Shown here one piece after another: positions 24,829 through 33,668 of a stretch of DNA of 64,000 nt. The stretch is taken from assembly GCA_017446745.1 (NCBI GenBank), contig JAFSQF010000023.1:1-64000 (forward strand). The letters are read 5' to 3'. Both the position numbers and the translations under genes were made by a program. Numbering within the stretch: the stretch's first letter is position 1; each line of letters opens with the position of its first letter. A model generated the notes under the pieces. It had not been told where the DNA came from. It worked only from the letters and a program-made list of their open reading frames with translations, and did no database searches. This DNA is from Bacteroidales bacterium. Its GTDB lineage: Bacteria > Bacteroidota > Bacteroidia > Bacteroidales > P3.

Positions 24829-27111
24829 ATGAAAGCAAAAAAAACAGCAGTCTTCATCGCTGTTGCCATTGCCATTGTTGCAACCGTACTGTTTGTTTTG
24901 CGCAGCACGCCACTTGCCGAGAGCATTAAACGCGAAGGTGCCCGTCTGTTTGAAGTGGAATATATTCCAAACCAGCAGGTAGACATCGCGGCGTGCGCCG
25001 CAGCAGGTGCCGCCGACTCCATCTACGCCGACTTCAGAAAGAAATACCGCTTCCATTATCAAACCATAGGAATGGCCTCGTTCGCCGACAGCAGCCGCAT
25101 GATACTGCTCAGCGACCTGCCGCCCCATTTCGAGACCGACTCGATAGCATCTCTCTTCGCCCGATTCACCCACGAAAGCCAATTGCGCAAACACCATATT
25201 GGCTACGACGGCTACACTACCGACGCAATAATACTGCTGGGCAACGCCACGCAGGACAACTGCGACCGTCTGATCAAACGCCTGAGCCAAGAGCTTTTCT
25301 TTAGCGACTACAAGCCTACGGTGACCACTCTTCCTGCCGAGCATAAACGCCAATATTTCGCAGAAGAAAACATTGACTATCAAATCACCTTGGAAGAGTT
25401 CAACACATGGTTTATCGAAGAGGGCGAAGGCTTTATCAGTCTGAATCAGACCGACAGCTCGCAGACTGTTGCAGGTGCCAACAACCCCGACCCGGCAAAC
25501 GTCATGACCATCAGCCAGATGTTCAGCACCCGGCAGCGTGGTGTCTTCTTCAGTCAAGAGCCAGGCTTTGTGGCTTGGGCTATGGCAAAAAACGCCGACA
25601 TCGGGGAGCAACTGGGCAACATAAGGCAGTTCACCCTCGATGCCGACCTCATATTGGGTGCCCTGGCCGACAGCACCACGCTGGTGATTATTGGCCGCGA
25701 GAGGCAGGCACCCCTCCACGAGTTGCCGCCACTACAGATAGAAAGTATTCTCCTGCTCGCTTCAACCACCGAGAAAGAGCTCTCGCAAAGCCTCGACATC
25801 AACGACTTGATGGCCGGCAAGATGTGCAACCTTCACGACTGGTGCCCCACCTACCTCAGCCGGGAGCTGGAGAATACCGAGTTCGGCGACCTGATGACCA
25901 TCACCGACGTGCTGCTGAAAGACTGGTCGGAACGCGGCACCATCAAGGAAAGCCACTACCGCTATCCCGAGCCTGGTTATTACCCATTCGACAAACCGCT
26001 GTTCCGCAAACTGGGACTTGACGAGCTGGTATACAACTGGAACACCGCCGGGGCCATGTATGCCATTGACCGCGAAGGATACACCATCTACACCCTTGGC
26101 CGCACCGGCTCGTTGCCCGTCAGCTACTTCAACTCCCAGCAGCGCAGCCAGTCGGTGGGTCATAGCTACGAAAGCCAGGCCTACCACTACTTCGCCACGC
26201 TCGGTTGCACCGACTTGGCACGCGTGGTGCAATACACGGCTCTCTATCAGCTATTCACCGACAACAACATCAGCTATTCTGGCGACACCTACCCCTCGTT
26301 TCCGAAGAACAAGCCGTTCCTGCTGATGAAACCCACCATGCAACTGCTCGACACCCTCCGACAGCTCAGCAGCCAGAGAATCAACGAGCTGGCCGACAGC
26401 CTCGCCAGCCGCAGTTTCCACAGTTACCAGAAAGAGCACGTAGACAAACAGCTGAGCGAAAACGAACAGAAATACAAATTCGCCTACACCGAAGAGAATA
26501 TCGACCAGATTTACGACAACGTGCATCGCAACACCAAGGCGAGCCTCTGTCGCAGCCTGACGGAAGTAAAGAATATGCTTTGTGGCCTTTCCGACGAGAA
26601 ATACCGGCAACTGGCGCGCCTCCTCTCCTACCCTCGCGGAGTCACCATCCGCGACCGCGAAAGCTACACCACATGGCTGCAGGCACGGCGCGTGAACCGC
26701 CTGATGCGCGAGGTGGGCAAGAACAACCTCGACCTGATAGGAATGGACCTCGGCAAAGTGAAAAACTATTTCGCCGCCAACCTCTCGGGCAATTCGGGAC
26801 GATACATGAAGACCTCATCGCTGATTGTGACCTACAACGACATGCTGACAACCGGAGGCCACAACCTCTCGTCGCGCATCAACCGCGTGAACCGCATGAC
26901 GGGCTATAAACAGGGCGGCAGCCGCACGCCATCCGACTATGAGAAGCCCTCACCACCCCCATCATCTCAAAAGCAACCGGCAAGCAAACCCATAGCGACA
27001 TCGCACAACAAAGCAGCCAACAGTAAAGCTGGCATAAAGAAAACAAAGCAAGCTGTACGACCGCGAAGCGATGTCATACCAAAAACCAGACGAACAAAAA
27101 GAGGCCTGTAG
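24829..27111 (+). CDS. Large membrane-anchored protein of unknown function
   Basis: A 760-residue protein that I do not recognise. I start at ATG 24829, which gives a clear N-terminal membrane anchor (residues 4-23, TAVFIAVAIAIVATVLFVL); the long remainder should face the periplasm. No repeats or catalytic motif are visible. Residues about 560-620 are helical and charged. The last 75 residues are a Pro/Ser/Lys-rich basic tail (PSPPPSSQKQPAS...KKTKQAVRPRS), possibly envelope-contacting. It ends 3 bases before the stop of the convergent ogt-like gene. Confidence 0.65.
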   Translation: MKAKKTAVFIAVAIAIVATVLFVLRSTPLAESIKREGARLFEVEYIPNQQVDIAACAAAGAADSIYADFRKKYRFHYQTIGMASFADSSRMILLSDLPPHFETDSIASLFARFTHESQLRKHHIGYDGYTTDAIILLGNATQDNCDRLIKRLSQELFFSDYKPTVTTLPAEHKRQYFAEENIDYQITLEEFNTWFIEEGEGFISLNQTDSSQTVAGANNPDPANVMTISQMFSTRQRGVFFSQEPGFVAWAMAKNADIGEQLGNIRQFTLDADLILGALADSTTLVIIGRERQAPLHELPPLQIESILLLASTTEKELSQSLDINDLMAGKMCNLHDWCPTYLSRELENTEFGDLMTITDVLLKDWSERGTIKESHYRYPEPGYYPFDKPLFRKLGLDELVYNWNTAGAMYAIDREGYTIYTLGRTGSLPVSYFNSQQRSQSVGHSYESQAYHYFATLGCTDLARVVQYTALYQLFTDNNISYSGDTYPSFPKNKPFLLMKPTMQLLDTLRQLSSQRINELADSLASRSFHSYQKEHVDKQLSENEQKYKFAYTEENIDQIYDNVHRNTKASLCRSLTEVKNMLCGLSDEKYRQLARLLSYPRGVTIRDRESYTTWLQARRVNRLMREVGKNNLDLIGMDLGKVKNYFAANLSGNSGRYMKTSSLIVTYNDMLTTGGHNLSSRINRVNRMTGYKQGGSRTPSDYEKPSPPPSSQKQPASKPIATSHNKAANSKAGIKKTKQAVRPRSDVIPKTRRTKRGL

Positions 27112-27114
27112 TGG

Positions 27115-27603
27115 CTACCGCCAGCTTCCTATTTCCACGCACTCCAATTCAAGCAGTTTCCTTTTCAATTCCGTTCCGTAGGCGTAGCCCGTCAGCGAGC
27201 CGTTGGCCCCGACGACGCGATGGCACGGTATGATTATGGCAATAGGGTTGCGCTCTATTGCCTGCCCCACAGCCTGTGCCGAACGGCAGCCTACACGACG
27301 GGCAATGTCGCCATAGGTGACGGCACTGCCGTAAGGGATTGCCGACAGTGCCTGCCATACGCCGCATTGGAACGGGGTGCCCTGTGGGCGGAGAGCAGGC
27401 GTGAAGTCTGGCTTTGCGCCCGAGAAATAGAGGTCGAGCCAGCGAAAAACATCAGCAAGCAAAGCAGCACAAGCCGAGGAAGGTGGGAACCAGTTACTTG
27501 AAGAGAATGAGCCACTTCGGGAAAAACGCAACGCCGTCAGTGCCGAGCAGTCCATCGCGAGCTCGATATCGCCCAACGGAGATGAATATAAAGCATTAAA
27601 CAT
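27115..27603 (-). CDS. ogt: Methylated-DNA--protein-cysteine methyltransferase
   Basis: A 162-residue suicide repair protein that takes the methyl group from O6-methylguanine in DNA. The active site PCHR has Cys127, within IIIPCHRVVGANGSLTGYAYG. Helix-turn-helix residues are seen in YGDIARRVGCRSAQAVGQAIERNP. The ATG at 27603 (MFNALYSSPLG) opens directly on the family N-terminus; a longer reading adds 30 unrelated residues. It runs convergent to the unknown membrane protein with a 3-base gap. Whether it is Ogt or Ada-C type cannot be settled; no Ada sensor domain is attached. Confidence 0.93.
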   Translation of the reverse strand: MFNALYSSPLGDIELAMDCSALTALRFSRSGSFSSSNWFPPSSACAALLADVFRWLDLYFSGAKPDFTPALRPQGTPFQCGVWQALSAIPYGSAVTYGDIARRVGCRSAQAVGQAIERNPIAIIIPCHRVVGANGSLTGYAYGTELKRKLLELECVEIGSWR

Positions 27604-27759
27604 CACAAATATTACCTTGTTTTTTATTTGGTTTGCGGTCATCCCTGCCGGAAAGAACGCGGCCTCACATGCATATCGATGCACTGTCGTCACCCACCGG
27701 CGAAAGCATAATAATTTGCAAAGGTACGAATAAAATCGTTATGCAATGATAAAAAAATG

Positions 27760-28145
27760 AGTTGATACAATCGGGTAGGCGAAAAAAAGGTAAAACGATT
27801 GTTTTTTGAGGTCTACGAATTAGCACGAATTATCACGAATCACATGATTTTCAAGATATGAGACACCGAATATAAAACTATATTTTCGCAGGCGAAATGA
27901 ATTAACACGAATTATAGTCGCATTTTTTACATCACTATCGATACACCTTATTTTTTACCGTTACTATAAGGATTTTTAATCCGTTATTTTGCGGATTAAA
28001 AATCCTTATATTATTTTGCGTCGGATTGCAAATCCGACGCAACCGAAATCCGTTATTATGCGGATTAAAAATCCTTATAATATTTTGCGTCGGATTGCAA
28101 ATCCGACGCAACCGAAATCCGACGCAACCGAATAAAAAAGGAACA
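27760..28145 (+). repeat. Composite repeat: element A copy 2 plus palindrome array
   Basis: Element A (27760-27965), without the nested element B, is followed by the same GGATTAAAAATCC and GTCGGATT/AATCCGAC palindrome array as at 296-475. The pair of modules is therefore duplicated as a unit 27.7 kb apart. Nothing else is in 27604-28311 except a REP-like unit. Confidence 0.8.
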
Positions 28146-28265
28146 TTGCTTACAATAAAACGACAACCCTTTCGTTAGAAATAAATAATACACGCGAGGA
28201 CGCGTACTCCTGGCATGATGCACTCAGGAACACATACTTTACAGCGTCCTCCACTACATTAAACG

Positions 28266-28290
28266 TCGCAGGCGGGGACGCCCGCGTACC
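28266..28290 (-). repeat. REP-like unit (GGTACGC type)
   Basis: TCGCAGGCG-GGGA-CGCCCGCGTACC, the complement of the 23858 unit. It lies 21 bases before the GTG start of the AlbA_2 gene. Confidence 0.75.
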
Positions 28291-28311
28291 ACATATAGGA
28301 GTATAAATACT

Positions 28312-31212
28312 GTGAACAATACAAAGGAGACAATATTACGGGCTGAGCAAAGAATCGAAAGCAACCACACACAGCCCTACCGCGATACGATGAACGAGAG
28401 GCCAACACTATGGTTAGACCTCCAGCCCGAGTACATCGACGTGAACCTCGACAAATTCATACAATACCTTTACGACAAACGCGACGACGACCACACCGAC
28501 GACATATTCTACCTCAGCTCTATAGACCTACTTTGCAATCGTGTGGAGCAGCTGTGCGACGAGATGGCGCACCGCCCCATAGGAGCCGTTCTGGAGGGAG
28601 AAAGCAGCGAAGATGAGGCAACAACAAAGATTAGGATTCTGGCACTCTACATGCTGGTGAAAGCCTATCCCAACCTGACGGCCCAGCACCTGGCCCTGGC
28701 CTGCCTGGACCTGCTGATGGTTCGCATAAGCCACGAGACCTTGCACGAAGCCCTGCTCAACGAGGCTGTGCGCATGATGACCACCACCGGACGCGTGGTG
28801 GTGAAATTCGGATGGAACGACCTGAGGACTTTCGAGCCTTTCCTCTTTGCCGGGCTACTTCTGAAGAGCGAGGTCCCGGCGGCCTCCGCCGTGGGGCCCT
28901 TGTGGTATTCCGGTAACGGCTCGGCAATGCTTGCCGAGCGGTGCCTTACCGTGGTCCCCATGTCGGAAGTGGACTTCCGAAGCTCGAAGACGCAAAAGTC
29001 ACTGACGCTATGCGAGGGCCACATAGAGCTCCGCTCCCTGCCACGCCTAAAACTGAACCAGACGAAGACCGGCGATTACGACACCCTGCAGCTCTTCTTC
29101 CGCGAATATCTGCAAGCCATGTTCCCCATCGACGCCGCCTGGCACAAGAAACAGCGCTACCAGGAGGGCGACAGCCTGCTGGTACGCGTGGTACGCACCA
29201 GCTTCGAGCGCATCGATGTGGTCAGCACCGACCCACAATACGAACGCATAAGCGGCACCTGCACTTTCGACAACAAATTCTTCTACACCATCCGAGACTT
29301 CAGCACCCACCTGCCCGTGGGGCACGACATACCCGTAGTCCTGAAAAGCGTCAACGACAGCCATGCCATTTTCGACCTTACGCAGACCTTCAAAGACTTC
29401 ATGATTGACGAATACGAAGAGACCTCGATAGGCACGCTGACGCTTGCTCGCGCCGTAGAGGAGAAAAACGGCTACATGTGGTGGTGGTCGCAAGCGGGCT
29501 TCTCGCTCTCCACCCCCGACCATGGCTTCAAGAAAGGCGAATATGCATGGATGACTATCAGCAACAAATCGCGCGAGCAGGGCTACATCAACGCCCACTA
29601 TGAATATCCGGCAGAAGAAGACGAAGAGTTTGAGGACTTCGCCTCGCGGCGCAACTGCATCGTGTCGTTCTGCTACGAGCCCGACGACACCACCATCGAC
29701 GACGACCTGCAGGCAGCCATCGACAGCCGTTTCATACAAATCCTGGCTCGCATCATCTACGTGCTCCAGAAAAACATAAGCCTTCCCATCGAACGCTACA
29801 AACTGCTGGGACTTACCGAGGTGCTTTGCAAAATGAGCGGTGACCTGACAGCCATGCACTATGCCGACTTCACGGCACAGACCCTGCGCAACATGGTCTT
29901 CTTCGCCTGCGGGCAATACAAGCGAATCTACGTCCCCGAGCCCGACGAGAGCATAGAAGATATGGCGGGCGTGAAGCGACGCTCGAACATCGTATATATC
30001 TTGAAACAATACAACGACAATCCCGACGAGGACTTTCTGAACATGATGATCGAAGGCTCCGACCAGCTGCTCTCCAACCTGGCCCAGCTGGTGCAGTCGG
30101 GCAACCGCCTGCGCAACGTGCTGAGCGGCGCCATGCAACGACAGATAGAACTCGAGATCACACGACAGCTCACCGTCGATGAAGAGGCCCAGACCGACTT
30201 CACCGACGGCGACGACAACTACTTCGGCGTAGAAGACGACCGCAAGGAATTCAAGACCAGCTTCGTCTTCCCGCCCGACAACCACATGCAACCCAACGAG
30301 GCGCAACAGAAGCACAACGTCTTCAAGGGTGTATGCGCCATGCTGAACTCGCGCGAGGGAGGCGTGGTATACCTTGGCGTGAACGACCACGGCCTGGTGT
30401 CGGGCCTCCAGGCCGACTTCGACCACCTGCACCTGCACACTATGGACGCCTATATGCGCCACATCAGCGACGAAGCGAAGAAAAGCTTCGGCCTCGACCT
30501 GATGCAATACATTCATCTTGAGCCCATCCACGAAGAACGCGTGGTGGCCATAAAGGTAGACCCCTGCGACTTCAAGGTGGTGGAGCTGGACGGTGTGGCC
30601 TACGTGCGCGCCAACGCCGAAAGCCGCAAGATGGACGACGCCACGCGAATGTACACCCTGAACCGCAAATTGCATTTCGACGCCTCTCGCGCCCGTCTGG
30701 AGAACGCCCTGTCCGTGGCCATCGAACATCACCGCCAGGCTGTGCTTCTGGGCTACCGCTCGTCGAGCAGCAACAGCCAGGAAGACCGCCACGTAGAGCC
30801 CTTCGCCTTCACCAAGGGCAACAAATACATCTGGTGCTTCGACCTCGACGCCGCCAAAGTCAAGCTCTTCGCCATCTCGCGTATACGCGACGTGAAAATA
30901 GAAAGCCAACCCTGGGCCCACCAAAGCGAACACAAAGAGGGACACACCGACCTGTTCCACATGACCGGCGACAAGGCCCAACGCATACAACTCGCGCTCG
31001 ACACGCAGGCCTACAACCTCCTGATTGAAGAATACGACGGCGCCGAGAGCCAACTGACGAAAACCACCGACGGACACTGGCTGCTCGACACTGAAGTGTA
31101 TGGTATGCAAGGTATTGGACGTTTCTACTTGGGTCTGGCGCGCAACATCGAGATCATCAACGCCCCCGGCCTGAAAGAGTACGCCAAAGACTATATCTCA
31201 GCAATACTATGA
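28312..31212 (+). CDS. Large protein with an AlbA_2 (Schlafen-type) domain
   Basis: A 966-residue protein. Residues about 640-770 are an AlbA_2 / Schlafen AAA-4 domain (DRKEFKTSFVFPP, VCAMLNSREGGVVYLGVNDHGLVSGL, DVEP-like binding strand, VAYVRANAESRKM). The first 630 residues are mostly helical, acidic and match nothing I know; the C-terminal 190 residues look like a beta-rich WYL-like region but without clear motifs. Family members act in regulation, RNA handling or defence, so no role is assigned. Start is GTG 28312, preceded at 10 bases by AGGAG; ATG 28390 is an alternative. It overlaps the queG stop convergently by 6 bases. Confidence 0.75.
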   Translation: MNNTKETILRAEQRIESNHTQPYRDTMNERPTLWLDLQPEYIDVNLDKFIQYLYDKRDDDHTDDIFYLSSIDLLCNRVEQLCDEMAHRPIGAVLEGESSEDEATTKIRILALYMLVKAYPNLTAQHLALACLDLLMVRISHETLHEALLNEAVRMMTTTGRVVVKFGWNDLRTFEPFLFAGLLLKSEVPAASAVGPLWYSGNGSAMLAERCLTVVPMSEVDFRSSKTQKSLTLCEGHIELRSLPRLKLNQTKTGDYDTLQLFFREYLQAMFPIDAAWHKKQRYQEGDSLLVRVVRTSFERIDVVSTDPQYERISGTCTFDNKFFYTIRDFSTHLPVGHDIPVVLKSVNDSHAIFDLTQTFKDFMIDEYEETSIGTLTLARAVEEKNGYMWWWSQAGFSLSTPDHGFKKGEYAWMTISNKSREQGYINAHYEYPAEEDEEFEDFASRRNCIVSFCYEPDDTTIDDDLQAAIDSRFIQILARIIYVLQKNISLPIERYKLLGLTEVLCKMSGDLTAMHYADFTAQTLRNMVFFACGQYKRIYVPEPDESIEDMAGVKRRSNIVYILKQYNDNPDEDFLNMMIEGSDQLLSNLAQLVQSGNRLRNVLSGAMQRQIELEITRQLTVDEEAQTDFTDGDDNYFGVEDDRKEFKTSFVFPPDNHMQPNEAQQKHNVFKGVCAMLNSREGGVVYLGVNDHGLVSGLQADFDHLHLHTMDAYMRHISDEAKKSFGLDLMQYIHLEPIHEERVVAIKVDPCDFKVVELDGVAYVRANAESRKMDDATRMYTLNRKLHFDASRARLENALSVAIEHHRQAVLLGYRSSSSNSQEDRHVEPFAFTKGNKYIWCFDLDAAKVKLFAISRIRDVKIESQPWAHQSEHKEGHTDLFHMTGDKAQRIQLALDTQAYNLLIEEYDGAESQLTKTTDGHWLLDTEVYGMQGIGRFYLGLARNIEIINAPGLKEYAKDYISAIL

Positions 31213-32160
31213 GCAGCCCTCTTGTCGTGTCGTCCCTAAGTTCCTCCGCCACTGCGCGTACTTGATGCGCTCCATCGCCGTATGCTTTGTCACCTTGCTG
31301 AAGGTGGCCTCGTCGGCATCTCGTAGCATCTCCAGCTCCCGTTTGCGTTCCTCCGTAAGGGTGTATGCTGCTGGAGCATTGCTGTTTAGTGGGCACACGG
31401 CCTGACAGATGTCGCAGCCATAGACGTAGCCTCTTCTTTGCAGAGCGGCCGGCAGCGCGGTAGCGCGGTTCTCGATGGTGTTGTACGAAGTGCAGCGCCT
31501 GGCATCCACCATCGGGGCCCCCGACGAGGCACAGCATATAGCGCCGTTCGGACATGCATCAACGCAGAGCCGGCAGTCCACGCAAGGCCCCGTCAGCTGG
31601 TCAAGAGGCCTGTCGTAGACATCGAACGACGCAGTGGTCACGATCTCGCCGAGGAAACAGAACGAGCCATAACGTCGATGCAAGAAAAGCGTGTTGCTTC
31701 CAATCCAGCCCAACCCCGCCTGCACGGCCCAGTGCCGGTCGCTGATAGGGGCAGTGTCGACAAAAGGGCGTGCTGTCAGCGTTGCGCCGTCATTATCTCC
31801 GCCACCACAGTCCGCCCACAAAGCCTTAATGGTTGCAATAAGGTTCCACATCATGCGTTTCATACGCTCATGATAGTCCTCGCCGTAGGCATATTGCGCT
31901 ATGCCCTGCACCAGCCTGTCCGACTTGTAGGCCAGCACCAGGGCAATGACGCTGCGTGCTCCTGGCATCAGCAAGCGAGGGTCGCGACGCTTGTCGGTGT
32001 TGCGTAGCATATAGCCCATATCGGCATTGTAGCCTCGTGCAAGCCATTCGTTGAGCGGAAAGACATCCTCGGGAATGGCCCGAGCCTCGGCTATTCCACA
32101 ATCCGTGAAGCCAGCGGCAGCGGCGGCAGCCTTTATTGCTTTATTGCTTAATGAGTGAAT
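31207..32160 (-). CDS. queG: Epoxyqueuosine reductase; no normal start codon
   Basis: An iron-sulfur, cobalamin-dependent enzyme completing queuosine in tRNA. Seen: PGARSVIALVLAY, YGEDYH, DTAPISDRHWAVQAGLGWIGSNT, FLGEIVTT, and two cluster motifs, CVDCRLCVDACP and CDICQAVCP. The first ATG (32019) is too late: conserved N-terminal sequence (AIKAAAAAGFTDCGIAEARAIPED) continues in frame to about 32150. The frame is closed by a stop inside the AATCACT minisatellite upstream. No ATG, GTG or TTG lies between, so a rare ATT start (32160, followed by HSLSNKAIK) or a lost start must be invoked. Length with ATT is 317 residues. Confidence 0.85.
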   Translation of the reverse strand: MHSLSNKAIKAAAAAAGFTDCGIAEARAIPEDVFPLNEWLARGYNADMGYMLRNTDKRRDPRLLMPGARSVIALVLAYKSDRLVQGIAQYAYGEDYHERMKRMMWNLIATIKALWADCGGGDNDGATLTARPFVDTAPISDRHWAVQAGLGWIGSNTLFLHRRYGSFCFLGEIVTTASFDVYDRPLDQLTGPCVDCRLCVDACPNGAICCASSGAPMVDARRCTSYNTIENRATALPAALQRRGYVYGCDICQAVCPLNSNAPAAYTLTEERKRELEMLRDADEATFSKVTKHTAMERIKYAQWRRNLGTTRQEGCS

Positions 32161-32204
32161 AGTGATTAGTGATTAGTGATTAGTGATTAGTGATTAGTGA
32201 TGAG
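32154..32204 (+). repeat. Heptamer minisatellite (GTGATTA) at the queG start
   Basis: About seven copies of GTGATTA/AATCACT end at the point where the queG start codon should be. Related arrays lie at 37441-37486, 33661-33681 and 1545-1567. Confidence 0.8.
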
Positions 32205-32210
32205 CAATAA

Positions 32211-32369
32211 TTAAAAAATAAGTTGATACAATCAGACATTCAAAATAAAATAAGCTTGCTATTTTTTTACTGTTACTTAATATGCCGCCCCTACGGGGCT
32301 CAGATTATTAGAGTATTTCGATTCCCGTGGGCTCGCGCCCACGGCTATTATATGCCGCCCCTACGGGAC
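32211..32369 (+). repeat. Short A-like element followed by triloop and tetraloop hairpins
   Basis: 32211-32278 (AAAAATAAGTTGATACAATC through AATAAGCTTGCTATTTTTTTACTGTTACTT) is inverted at 63145-63212. Then come GCCCC-TAC-GGGGC (32287-32299), CCGTGGGC-TCGC-GCCCACGG (32325-32344) and GCCCCTACGGGAC (32357-32369), ending in CTCTGACAGAAT. The same cluster is at 37246-37328, 54436-54520 and 62893-62975. Confidence 0.75.
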
Positions 32370-32399
32370 TCACTCTGACAGAATTGCGAAAAGCTGCTA

Positions 32400-33614
32400 T
32401 CAGTCAGTCTTTGATTTCTTCGAGCCGCTGTAGAGCTCATACTTCAGCAGGCGGCAGTCGAGGGAGCCGTTGAAAAGCTGAATCTTCTTTGAAGGATGGA
32501 GACCAATATGCTTGATAGCATTGAAGTCGGACGATATAAGCCACACCTCGCAGCGCTCGCCATAAAGGCGTTTGAAGGTATCGCCCAGCTTAGTATACAG
32601 CTCGTTGAGGTCGTCGACCTTGATGCGTTCACCGTATGGAGGGTTGGTGACAATGAGGGTGCGTCCTTCGGGAGGTTCCTGATCCTCGAACGAGCCGTGG
32701 TAAAGGATAATGTCCTTGTGCAACTTGGCATGGCGTAGATTCATTTCGGCTTGTCTGAGCACATCCATGTCGATGTCGTTGCCCCATATCTCGTAGTCGA
32801 AATCCAGCGAACCGATCTTGCGGTCCTCCGATTCCTTCACATATTTCCATTCGCCGATATTGAAGTCGCGCCAGCGTTTGAAGGCGAAATTCTCCTGCCG
32901 GTAGTACTGAGCGGGGATATTGTTGGCCATCATTGCCGCCTCGATGAGCAGCGTACCGCTGCCGCACATGGGGTCGTAGAAATTGCAGTCGCATTTCCAT
33001 CCGGCAAGTTTGATCATGCCGGCGGCAAGCACCTCGTTGATGGGAGCCAAGCCCACAGCCTGCCGGTAGCCGCGTTTGTGGAGCGATTCGCCCGACGAAT
33101 TGAGCAGCAGCGTCACCCGGTTGTCGGCAATATGAAGGTTAAGTTTGAAGTCGGCGTTCTCCGTGTCGATATTCGGCCGTTGGTTGAACATACGACGGAA
33201 GCGGTCGACGATGGCATCCTTAGTTTTCAGTGCCGCGTAGTAGGAATGGGTGAAGATGTCGCCCGACGTTGTGGAATCTATCATGAACGTGCCGTCCACG
33301 TCAAGCATCTTCTCCCACTTGATACGGTAGACGTTGTCGTAGAGTTCCTGCTCGTTGTTGGCCTCAAATTCGGCGAAAGGCTTCAGAATAGCCAGGGCTG
33401 TGCGGCAAGTGTAGTTGGCTCTGTACAGCACGCGCATATCGCCCGAGAACTCCACAGCACGCGAGAGCAGTTCAATGTTTTTCGCCCCGCAATCGCGCAG
33501 CTCGTCGGCCAGAATTTCTTCAAGCCCATGCATGGTCTTGGCGACCATCTTAAATTCCGCACCACGTGCCTCCTCGTTTTTCAGCACTCTGCCGTTAGCT
33601 TTTTGTATAATCAT
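32400..33614 (-). CDS. THUMP-domain class I SAM-dependent RNA methyltransferase (RlmL N-terminal type)
   Basis: A 404-residue protein with the layout of the N6/N2-G RNA methyltransferases related to the first half of RlmL. Residues about 20-170 hold the ferredoxin-like and THUMP parts (KTMHGLEEILADEL, then FKLNLHIADNRVTLLLNSSGESLHKRGYR). The Rossmann part has FYDPMCGSGTLLIEAAMMANNIP (SAM binding), GNDIDMDVLRQAEMN and the catalytic NPPYGERI. The likely target is a guanine in 23S rRNA; this is inferred from the family. ATG at 33614. Upstream and downstream DNA are short minisatellites. Confidence 0.88.
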   Translation of the reverse strand: MIIQKANGRVLKNEEARGAEFKMVAKTMHGLEEILADELRDCGAKNIELLSRAVEFSGDMRVLYRANYTCRTALAILKPFAEFEANNEQELYDNVYRIKWEKMLDVDGTFMIDSTTSGDIFTHSYYAALKTKDAIVDRFRRMFNQRPNIDTENADFKLNLHIADNRVTLLLNSSGESLHKRGYRQAVGLAPINEVLAAGMIKLAGWKCDCNFYDPMCGSGTLLIEAAMMANNIPAQYYRQENFAFKRWRDFNIGEWKYVKESEDRKIGSLDFDYEIWGNDIDMDVLRQAEMNLRHAKLHKDIILYHGSFEDQEPPEGRTLIVTNPPYGERIKVDDLNELYTKLGDTFKRLYGERCEVWLISSDFNAIKHIGLHPSKKIQLFNGSLDCRLLKYELYSGSKKSKTD

Positions 33615-33668
33615 TTCTCGATATTATATTGTTTTTTTATTAAGTAACTAATCACCATTCATTAATCA

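Noticed and set aside
29047..31110. 687-codon frame opposite the AlbA_2 gene
   Set aside because: Shadow frame of unusual length caused by codon bias; no start context or family.
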